Below are positions 1 through 6,266 of a DNA stretch of 20,891 bases, piece by piece. The DNA is from Deltaproteobacteria bacterium (GTDB lineage: Bacteria; Myxococcota_A; UBA9042; DTJE01). The stretch is from NCBI GenBank assembly GCA_016784945.1, contig JADHTP010000020.1, positions 1-20,891 on the forward strand. Direction: 5' to 3'. The notes below the pieces were generated by a model that was not told where the DNA came from, ran no database searches, and worked only from the letters and a program-made list of their open reading frames with translations. The stretch's first letter is position 1; each line of letters starts with the position of its first letter. Made by a program: the position numbers and the translations under genes.

Positions 1-188
1 GTTTGAAGAGGGCCAGGGCCATGGTGGACCAGATGGAGGCGGAGGGATTCGGGTCCTGCACCAACTACGCCGAGTGTGAAGCCCAGTGTCCGAAAAACAT
101 CAGCATCAACTTCATTGCCCGGCTCAACCGGGACTTCATGTTGGCCGCCCTGTGCCCCGAGGGCGGCGGCGGCAAACGCGAAACCTGA
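1..188 (+). CDS. sdhB: Succinate dehydrogenase/fumarate reductase iron-sulfur subunit, 3' end only
   Basis: Only the C-terminal 61 or so residues are in the window; the reading frame is open to the left edge and stops with TGA at 186-188. The fragment holds the second cysteine cluster of the family, CTNYAECEAQCPK, with the C-x5-C-x3-C-P spacing that binds the [3Fe-4S] and neighbouring clusters. It is followed by ISINFIARLNRDF, typical of the SdhB/FrdB branch found in deltaproteobacteria and Bacteroidetes rather than of E. coli SdhB. The subunit carries electrons from the flavoprotein SdhA to the membrane quinone site on the cytoplasmic face of the inner membrane. The other sdh genes are expected just upstream, outside the window. 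The Gly-rich tail (GGGGK) is ordinary. The family call is firm; whether it acts as dehydrogenase or reductase cannot be told. Confidence 0.9.
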   Translation, partial: LKRARAMVDQMEAEGFGSCTNYAECEAQCPKNISINFIARLNRDFMLAALCPEGGGGKRET

Positions 189-191
189 AAA

Positions 192-236
192 CGCCCCTGT
201 GGCTGGCCTGGGTAGGCCAGCCCTACAAGGGGGGCG
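192..236. terminator. Long GC-rich hairpin between convergent genes
   Basis: A perfect 8-bp stem, GGCTGGCC (201-208) and GGCCAGCC (215-222), closes a 6-base loop. It is extended by CGCCCC (192-197) against GGGGCG (231-236) with small bulges. It lies between the stop of sdhB (188) and the stop of the minus-strand coiled-coil gene (324), so it could terminate either transcript. No T-tract follows on the plus strand; on the minus strand only a TTTT follows about 10 bases later. The core CCCTACAAGGGG (221-232) recurs at 15690-15701, so it may instead belong to a dispersed repeat family. Confidence 0.45.
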
Positions 237-270
237 TGCCGCCTCCGTCGCCACTTCCCGATGCTGGCGA

Positions 271-291
271 ACCATGGACTATCGACTATTG
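271..291. repeat. Heptamer micro-repeat array, three units
   Basis: Three adjoining 7-base units read ACCATGG, ACTATCG and ACTATTG (consensus ACYATNG). Two units of the same consensus occur inverted at 6202-6215 (CAATGGT, CCATGGT) and one at 3914-3920. All are intergenic. No function is known to me. Confidence 0.4.
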
Positions 292-323
292 AATGGACCC
301 TGACCGGTAGACGCTGGTCGCCC

Positions 324-3300
324 TCACCCGCTTTCGCCGCTGGTTCCGCTGGTCAGGGTGCGGTACAGCTTGTCGATGAGGTCCGACTGTTCCTGCGAGA
401 CCTTCTGGGTGCTTTCGAAGGCCGCCTTGGTGGCGCGCATGGGTTGCAGCAGTTCTTCGAGCGTGGAGTGGATATAGCGGAAGTGGGCCTCCTTGAGGAT
501 GTGTGGCGGCAGTTCCTGCAGCTTCTGGTTGAGCCGGTTGCAGGCTTCCATCATGGTTTTGAACTTGTCCCGGGTTTCGCCGAGCTGGGCCTGTCCGGTC
601 TGCAGCATGCGGCCGCCCTGCTCCAGCTCGATGAGGCACAGCTGCACGTTGTTGGACAGGGCTTTCAATTCGTCCTTGAGCCGGTCAGAACCGGGGTCGG
701 GTTCCGCGGCGATCGCGGCGATTTCCGGTTGCTGCAGCGCGACATCGGATGCCGGCAGCCCATCGGGATCCTCCACGGACAGCTCTTCGTCCAACTCCTT
801 GTCGGGTTCCGGTTCGAGTGCAATACCGGGCTCCCCTTCACATTCCTGAACGATGGCGAAAGCCTCGTTGAGCCGGTTTTCCAGCGTTTCGTTGTACTCG
901 GACATGACCTTGATCCGGGATCGCAGGACCTCCAGTTCATCGTTGAGTTTGGACGCATGGTCCATCTGTCCTTCGGATGACTCCTGCAGGGCCTTTTCCT
1001 TTTCGTCGATCTTCTTTTCCAGCCGTGCGACGGTTTCCTGGCTCGCCTTGTCGCTCTCTTCCAGGGCCAGTGCCCGTTGTGTACTTTGACCGAGTTCCTT
1101 TTCCAGGCGCCCGACCTCGTTGCGTGCGTTTTCCAGCTCGGTCTTCAACTCGTCGCGTTGTGTCACTGCGGCATCCAGTTCCGTCCGCAGCGCCGGCAGT
1201 TCCGAGGTGGCCTCCTCCCGGCTGGTTATGGACTCCTCGATGGCCGCGTCCAGGGCCGTTTGCTTGTCGGCCACTTCCCGCAGGAGCTCCGCCACCCGGT
1301 CTTCCAACTTGGTCACGTGGTCCTGTGAATCGGCGGCGAGGTTCCTCAGGGTGCTGATTTCCTGCAGACGTTCCTCGATTTCGGTGGCGTGAGCCGTCAT
1401 CGACGCCAGTTCTTCCACCTTCTCTGCGAGATCGCTTCGGGCTTCCTGGGTTGCCGCCCGGGCTTCCTCGGTCTCCTTGCGTGCGGCGTCCACCTCGGCC
1501 CGCAGGGCCTCCACGCGGGTGTCGGCATCGGCGCCGGCCGCCTTCACGGCCTCGATCTCGGACTGGAGTACCGTTGCCTTTTCTTCGGCTTCCCCGGCGG
1601 CCGTCCTGGCCTCGCCAACCTCCGCCCGGGCTTCCTCGATTTCCTTCCTGGCCGTGCGGATCTCCGCCCTCAGAGGCTCTAAACGTTCTTCGGACTCGGC
1701 CAGCTTCGCATTCACGCCTTCGATGGTCTGTTTCGATGTCTCCAGATCGGCCTTCAAAGACTCATTGAGCTTGTGCGCTTCCTGCAGGTCAGCCCGGACC
1801 GTCTCCAGTTCCTCGTCCCGCGTCTGGTTTGCCGTACGCGCCTCTTCCAGAGCCTCCCTGTCCTGGTCCAGTTGCGCTTTCGCCGACTCGCACTCGCTCC
1901 TCAGGGCCACGATGCGTTCTTCGGATTTCTGCAACGTGGCATCGAGCTCGGCCTGGAGGGCCTCGGCCCGTTCCCATTGCTCACCGCGGTCTTCCTGGAT
2001 CGTTTCGACCTGCCGTCGGGCGGCATCCAGTTCCGCCTGGATGGATACGATCCGCCCGTCGGCCTGATGCATGGCCTCCTGGACCGCCAGGGTTTTCCGT
2101 TTTTCGCCTTCCATGGCGGTTTCGAGTGCCTGGGCCCGTTCCTCCAATGCCCGGCGTGCCTCACCGCCGTCCTCGATCTCCTTCCTGGCGGTCTCCAGGT
2201 CCATCTGGGTCGCCTGGTCCCGGGTCTCCATGGATTTTTCGAGCGCAGCAACCTGTTCTTTCGCCTCCTGTCGGGCCGCGATTGCCCGTTGGGCGTCCTT
2301 GCGCGCCGCCTCGACGGTATCGGCCAGCGCCTTTTGACGCCCCTCGGATTCCTCCAGCATGGCCCGGGCCTGCTCGGCCTGCTCACGGGCCTCTCTGGCC
2401 GAGGCTCCCTGGGCCTCCACCTGCGCGTTCAGGTCCCTGATCTGGTCCAGTGCCTTTTCCAGTTCCGCGGACAGCGACGCCGCCTTTTCCTGAACCGACG
2501 CCTGCTCTTGGTTGGCCGCTTTTCCGAGGGTTCGGAGTTTTTCCAGTTCGGCGGTCCCTGCCGCCAGTTCCTTCGCCAGGTCGTCCCGTTCGGTCTGCAC
2601 GCGGGCGGCCTTCTCCTGTTCCGTCGCCAGGGCTGATCGGGCCTCCTCTTCACTCTTTCTGGACCCGTCCAGTTCGGCTTCCACCGATTGGGCCCGTTCC
2701 TCGATTTCGTTCAATCGGTTCTTCAGCGCCGCCATGTCGTCCCGGGCGGCGCCTGCTTGTTCGATCCGGGCTTCGATTTCCTTGATTTCCCCGTTCCGGT
2801 CGGACAGTTCCTGCTGGAGCCTCGAGAGTTCCCTTTCTGCCGCGCTGGCTTGTCGTTTCAGGACCTCCTGGTATTCCTTCTGCGCCGCTTCCAGGACCTC
2901 GGCCTGGGTCTGGGTCTCTTCCTTTGATTGCCGACGCAGGTCGATGTTCGATTCTTCCAGGGACTGGATTTTCCGGGTCAGACGGTTGTTCTCGTCCAGG
3001 GCGGACTGCAGTCGTTCCTGGGCCTGCTCCAGGGAATTGAGCTGCTCCACCAGCTTTTCGGCATTTTCTTCCTTGATTTCGATCTCGCGACGATAGGCTG
3101 CCTCCCGCTGGGCGTAGAGTTCGGCGGCCTCCACCAGTCGGGCGTTTTCCTGGGTGAGCCGTTTCTCCCGTTCGATGGCCTGGCGGGTCACTGAACCGTC
3201 GGCCGGTGGTTGATGCGTGGGTGTGTGAGCAGCGGGTTGTTCCGCGGCCGGCGCGGGGGCCGGAGCCGGGTCAAGCGGTTTCTGAGGCGGCGCCGGTTCG

Positions 3301-3698
3301 GGGGCACGCGAGGCGGTTTCCTTGCGGCGCTCGTCGATAATCCGCGACAGGGCCGGTGCCAGCGCATCGATCTGCAGGGGTTTTTCCAGGTGGTGGTTGC
3401 AGACGGCCACCGCGGCCTGGACGACCTCTTCGGGGAAGTTGTCCTTTGGGTTGGTGATCAGGACCAGGGGGGTGGATGTCCGGTCCGTGGCTTCCCGGAA
3501 TGCGTGGCAACTGGAAAGCCCGCCCGGGACAGTGGTGCTCAGGAAGACGGCGTCCAGGCTGGTTTTCCTTGCGATATCAAGGCCATCCGCCGTGGATTCA
3601 GCGGTGACCACGTCGAAAAGCTCCACGTCCAGCAGGTGGGTCAGGAGGTTGCGTGTACGCCTTTCGCTGTCCACGGCCAGTATAATGCCTTTGCCCAT
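324..3698 (-). CDS. Pseudo-receiver plus long coiled-coil protein, AglZ/FrzS-like architecture
   Basis: A protein of 1124 residues. Residues 1-125 form a response-regulator receiver fold: LAVDSERR near the N-terminus, DAVFLSTTVP at strand 3 and HLEKP near residue 115. The phospho-acceptor Asp is replaced by Ser54 and the second residue of the acidic pair is Ser11, while the conserved Lys is kept, so it is a degenerate receiver. A Pro/Ala-rich linker (about 135-175) leads into a Glu/Lys/Ala/Gln-rich coiled coil (about 180-920), an acidic linker, and a helical C-terminal segment. Known myxobacterial proteins AglZ and FrzS share this pseudo-receiver plus coiled-coil layout and act in gliding motility and polarity; that link is inference from architecture. 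I chose the ATG at 3698 because GGAG lies about 7 bases upstream and a promoter fits it. A TTG at 3731 in the same frame is the alternative. No motility gene is adjacent. Confidence 0.85.
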   Translation of the reverse strand: MGKGIILAVDSERRTRNLLTHLLDVELFDVVTAESTADGLDIARKTSLDAVFLSTTVPGGLSSCHAFREATDRTSTPLVLITNPKDNFPEEVVQAAVAVCNHHLEKPLQIDALAPALSRIIDERRKETASRAPEPAPPQKPLDPAPAPAPAAEQPAAHTPTHQPPADGSVTRQAIEREKRLTQENARLVEAAELYAQREAAYRREIEIKEENAEKLVEQLNSLEQAQERLQSALDENNRLTRKIQSLEESNIDLRRQSKEETQTQAEVLEAAQKEYQEVLKRQASAAERELSRLQQELSDRNGEIKEIEARIEQAGAARDDMAALKNRLNEIEERAQSVEAELDGSRKSEEEARSALATEQEKAARVQTERDDLAKELAAGTAELEKLRTLGKAANQEQASVQEKAASLSAELEKALDQIRDLNAQVEAQGASAREAREQAEQARAMLEESEGRQKALADTVEAARKDAQRAIAARQEAKEQVAALEKSMETRDQATQMDLETARKEIEDGGEARRALEERAQALETAMEGEKRKTLAVQEAMHQADGRIVSIQAELDAARRQVETIQEDRGEQWERAEALQAELDATLQKSEERIVALRSECESAKAQLDQDREALEEARTANQTRDEELETVRADLQEAHKLNESLKADLETSKQTIEGVNAKLAESEERLEPLRAEIRTARKEIEEARAEVGEARTAAGEAEEKATVLQSEIEAVKAAGADADTRVEALRAEVDAARKETEEARAATQEARSDLAEKVEELASMTAHATEIEERLQEISTLRNLAADSQDHVTKLEDRVAELLREVADKQTALDAAIEESITSREEATSELPALRTELDAAVTQRDELKTELENARNEVGRLEKELGQSTQRALALEESDKASQETVARLEKKIDEKEKALQESSEGQMDHASKLNDELEVLRSRIKVMSEYNETLENRLNEAFAIVQECEGEPGIALEPEPDKELDEELSVEDPDGLPASDVALQQPEIAAIAAEPDPGSDRLKDELKALSNNVQLCLIELEQGGRMLQTGQAQLGETRDKFKTMMEACNRLNQKLQELPPHILKEAHFRYIHSTLEELLQPMRATKAAFESTQKVSQEQSDLIDKLYRTLTSGTSGESG

Positions 3699-3733
3699 TT
3701 GCTGCTCCGAACGGAAAACCCCATATTCCAAAG

Positions 3734-3762
3734 ATATTCCCTACAGGGACAGATACTGTCAA
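3734..3762 (-). promoter_or_regulatory. Sigma-70-type promoter of the coiled-coil gene, with palindrome
   Basis: On the minus strand a perfect TTGACA (3757-3762) is separated by 17 bases from GAATAT (3734-3739), a weaker -10 box. Transcription would start near 3727, giving a leader of about 30 bases before the ATG at 3698 and ruling out the TTG at 3731 for most transcripts. The 13-base palindrome GACAGATACTGTC (3748-3760) overlaps the -35 box and spacer, the place expected for a repressor site. Confidence 0.45.
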
Positions 3763-3795
3763 GTTTGAGCAATCTGTGCTGTGGCGCAAATTGCC

Positions 3796-3826
3796 GTTGA
3801 TCGCTTGATCGTTTGGTCGTTGATCG
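3796..3826. repeat. TTGATCG octamer micro-repeat array
   Basis: Four near-tandem copies of NTTGATCG: GTTGATCG (3796), CTTGATCG (3804), TTTGGTCG (3812) and TTGATCG (3820). A related array begins at 15489. It lies in the roughly 460-base gene-free stretch between the divergent coiled-coil gene and the secreted protein at 4158. Apart from this array and the hairpins listed next, I see nothing definite in that stretch. Confidence 0.45.
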
Positions 3827-3828
3827 TC

Positions 3829-3859
3829 CAATCTGTAGATGAATTGGAAGTACAGATTG
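3829..3859. repeat. Perfect 9-bp inverted repeat
   Basis: CAATCTGTA (3829-3837) and TACAGATTG (3851-3859) are exact reverse complements separated by 13 bases. It sits about 130 bases upstream of the coiled-coil start, directly beside the TTGATCG array. It could be a protein-binding site or a hairpin; nothing favours either. Confidence 0.45.
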
Positions 3860-3862
3860 CGA

Positions 3863-3910
3863 CCGGCCGCACGGCGGCCGGGCAAGGGGGGGGGCCGCGC
3901 GCGCGCCCCT
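3863..3910. repeat. GC hairpin followed by G9 run and CG alternating tract
   Basis: CCGGCCGC (3863-3870) pairs exactly with GCGGCCGG (3874-3881) around a 3-base loop. Five bases later comes a run of nine G (3886-3894), then an alternating CG tract (3896-3906) ending in CCCC. The G-run, CG tract and C-run could fold back on each other. Such tracts are also prone to sequencing and assembly error. Confidence 0.4.
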
Positions 3911-4157
3911 GGTCAATGGTGCCCGGATGTCTGATTTCGAAGCAGATACCTTTCCGGTATTTTCAAATTGATACACCGACACTATCCTGAGTTATCCAAA
4001 GGTTGTTTTCAGCGAAGATTCCTCATGTTTGTTGACGAACACGGAAATCCGCCGCTGACCGGGCCTTCCCGATACCCACAGGGACAGATGGCTTGTATGC
4101 TCGGCAGGATCCATCGATGATGTGGTCAGATCGCACGGCGGCAAGGGAGGTTTCCAC

Positions 4158-4865
4158 ATGATTGGTGCCCGCGCAATCATCCTGACCGCTTTCTGTCTGA
4201 CGGTCTTTCCTTTTGGAATCCGCGCCGAGCCCCTCTTCCCGGCCGGCAAATACCCTGACCTGGATCAACAGATGGAGCGTCATGGTCGGCAGTTCTATGC
4301 CCTCACGGCCGCCCCGTTCGGCCTGTCACTCGATGCCTACCCCAACAGTGCCGAATCCGTGGCGCTCATCGATCAGTTCCTGGCCCAGGACGCCTCGGAC
4401 GACGTGGAGGACGTGACCGGGAAGCATCCGCTCGAGCTTCTGGCCGCCTACGGGGAATACGGTGACCTGGGCTTTTTCGGCGGCGCCGGCGTGGTGGCCA
4501 CGGCCTTCGAATACCTGACCTACAAGAAGTTCGGCGCCCCCAAGGCCGATCTCGACAGGGCCCGGGCGCGGGTGGTGCGTGCCGCCGAGTCCTGGCACGT
4601 GTTCAAGGTCGTCACCGGCGGGGGTGGACTGGTGGCCCGGGGGATTCGCCGCCTGGTGCCGGAGAACCCCTCAAACCCGCCCATTCCCAGCGCGGCGGTG
4701 GAGACCACGCCCCTGTTTGACGGGGACGGGGACCCTCTTCCCCAGCCCAAGAACAACGGCACCTTCAGGGCCGACAATTCCGGCGGTGTGCTGCCCCAGG
4801 GGTCCTGGGTCTGGGCGGATTCCTGCTCCAAGGACCAGATGGTGAACTCCACCAGCCGACGATAG
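4158..4865 (+). CDS. Secreted protein of unknown function, probably 3'-truncated
   Basis: Translated as 235 residues. I do not recognise the family with certainty. Residues 1-23 are a typical signal peptide (MIGARAIILTAFCL...) with a likely cut after IRA. The mature part is helix-rich, with a Leu/Ala-rich segment (HPLELLAAYGEYGD), a Gly stretch (VTGGGGLVARGIRR) and a loop-rich end with the motif SWVWADSCSKDQMV, then only six more residues. From memory, secreted proteins with a similar SKDQ motif continue into a second helical half, so the gene looks cut there; no other frame carries the continuation downstream. I chose the ATG at 4158 because GGGAGG lies 7 bases upstream; an in-frame start at 4122 has no ribosome site and would spoil the signal peptide. 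The preceding region is described in the entries at 3796-3910. Confidence 0.6.
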   Translation: MIGARAIILTAFCLTVFPFGIRAEPLFPAGKYPDLDQQMERHGRQFYALTAAPFGLSLDAYPNSAESVALIDQFLAQDASDDVEDVTGKHPLELLAAYGEYGDLGFFGGAGVVATAFEYLTYKKFGAPKADLDRARARVVRAAESWHVFKVVTGGGGLVARGIRRLVPENPSNPPIPSAAVETTPLFDGDGDPLPQPKNNGTFRADNSGGVLPQGSWVWADSCSKDQMVNSTSRR

Positions 4866-4960
4866 AGATGTCTCAAGGTCCCCCCTGGTATCCTCCCCAT
4901 TCACCCAGGGCAAACGCATCAAAATGTTGAAACAGAAGCTACGCACGACCGATAGACAGC

Positions 4961-4990
4961 GTGAACGTGATCGTGTTCGTGAACGTGGAC
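4961..4990. repeat. GTGNNC hexamer tandem array, five units
   Basis: Five direct 6-base units: GTGAAC, GTGATC, GTGTTC, GTGAAC, GTGGAC. The array lies in the roughly 296-base gap between the secreted protein (stop 4865) and the permease (start 5162). I see no convincing gene in the rest of that gap. Confidence 0.5.
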
Positions 4991-5161
4991 GAAAGGTGCT
5001 GACATGTTGGCTTACGAACGTCCCGATGTGGGCCAAAGCGTCCACGACCACGAATTAGATGCGTTTGCCCCGCCTCATTCATCGGGCAGGTCTGGCGTGT
5101 ATCGGCAATTCAGTATAGATCGCATGTATGATGACCTGTCAAACCCCGTGAGGTGGGATCC

Positions 5162-6184
5162 GTGTCTGAAAGTCGAACCGATTCCAGTTTCAATTCACCC
5201 GCGGCCACGGGGTCCCTGGTGATCCTGGCCGCCGTGGCCCTGGGGGCGTCCCTGTACTTCATGCGCCCCGTGCTGGTGCCCCTGGTTCTGGCGATCCTGG
5301 TGTCCTACCTGGTGTCGCCCCTGGTGGACCTGGTACAGGTGAAACTGCGCACGCCCCGCCCCCTGGCGGTGGTGGTCGCCCTGCTGGCCGCCGCCGTGAT
5401 CCTGGCCCTCCTCGGGTTGCTCATATCGTCTTCTGTGTCGAACCTGGCGGACAAGGGGCCCCTCTACGAACAGAAGATCCTGTCCATGGTGGACCAGGCC
5501 TCGGCCCTGCTGGAGGACTGGGGCATCCCCATCGACGCCGCCTCCATCAAGACCCAGTTGTCCGAGTTGCCCATCGCCGACATGATGCTCGGGACCCTTA
5601 ATTCCGTGGTGAACTCACTGTCGAACTTCGTCCTGGTCCTGATCTTCGTAATCTACCTGGTGGCGGGGCGCACGCCCAACACCCAGAAGACCGGCATCTA
5701 CCGGGAGATCGACAGTCGTATCAAGCGCTACATCAACGTGAAGGTCGCGGCCTCCGCCGCCACGGGCCTGCTCACGGGCGTGATCCTGGCGCTGTTCGGC
5801 CTGGACCTGGCCGTGGTGTTCGGGCTGCTGGCCTTTTTGCTGAACTTCATCCCGTCCGTGGGTTCGGTGGTGGCCGTGATCCTGCCCCTGCCCGTGGCCC
5901 TGGTCCAGTTCGACAGCACCCTGATCATCGCGCTGTGCGTGGCCCTGCCGGGCGTGGTCCAGTTCACCATCGGCCAGGTGCTGGAACCTCGGTTCATGGG
6001 CACGGCCCTGTCACTGCACCCCATCACCATCCTCCTGTCCCTCGTGTTCTGGGGCATGCTCTGGGGCGTGACGGGCATGCTCCTGGCGGCGCCCATCACC
6101 GCGGTCATCAAGATCGTCCTGGACCGCATCGAGGCCACCCGGCCTATCGGCGCGCTTCTCGCAGGAGAACTTCCGGAGTCCTGA
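5162..6184 (+). CDS. AI-2E family membrane transporter
   Basis: A 340-residue polytopic inner-membrane protein of the AI-2E/PerM/TqsA/YdiK family. It begins with hydrophobic segments (VILAAVALGASLYFM, VLVPLVLAILVSYLVSPLVD), has the usual soluble loop in the middle (about residues 95-150), then the family's conserved C-terminal half. That half includes LLNFIPSVGSVVAVILP, the EPRFMGTALSLHP motif and WGVTGMLLAAPITAVIK. Length is normal for the family. Members export varied small molecules or act as antiporters, and autoinducer-2 transport should not be assumed. The GTG at 5162 is preferred because GAGGTGG lies just upstream; the GTG at 5153 falls inside that ribosome site. It appears monocistronic and converges on the operon that ends at 6267. 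Confidence 0.9.
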   Translation: MSESRTDSSFNSPAATGSLVILAAVALGASLYFMRPVLVPLVLAILVSYLVSPLVDLVQVKLRTPRPLAVVVALLAAAVILALLGLLISSSVSNLADKGPLYEQKILSMVDQASALLEDWGIPIDAASIKTQLSELPIADMMLGTLNSVVNSLSNFVLVLIFVIYLVAGRTPNTQKTGIYREIDSRIKRYINVKVAASAATGLLTGVILALFGLDLAVVFGLLAFLLNFIPSVGSVVAVILPLPVALVQFDSTLIIALCVALPGVVQFTIGQVLEPRFMGTALSLHPITILLSLVFWGMLWGVTGMLLAAPITAVIKIVLDRIEATRPIGALLAGELPES

Positions 6185-6191
6185 TGGGGGA

Positions 6192-6210
6192 GGGCCATCG
6201 TCAATGGTCC
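6192..6210. terminator. Weak hairpin between convergent genes
   Basis: GGGCCAT (6192-6198) can pair with ATGGTCC (6204-6210) around a 5-base loop, with one G-U pair. It follows the permease stop at 6184 and lies before the operon end at 6267. It overlaps two units of the ACYATNG heptamer family, so the folding may be incidental. No T-tract follows. Confidence 0.25.
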
Positions 6211-6266
6211 ATGGTTCCAGGATCTTCATAATAGGCTTGGTACCCTAATTTTCCATAACCCATCGA

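Noticed and set aside
261..2636. Several plus-strand frames of 200-290 codons
   Set aside because: They are antisense to the coiled-coil gene and reflect its Glu/Ala/Lys codon usage read backwards.
3968..3997. Promoter TTGATA-N18-TTATCC for the secreted protein at 4158
   Set aside because: The -10 box matches poorly and the leader would be about 155 bases; not strong enough to list.
4961..4990. CRISPR array
   Set aside because: The units are 6 bases with no spacers, so this is a simple tandem repeat.
5162..6184. Quorum-sensing autoinducer-2 exporter
   Set aside because: The family name is historical; no AI-2 synthesis or sensing gene is in the window, so substrate is left open.
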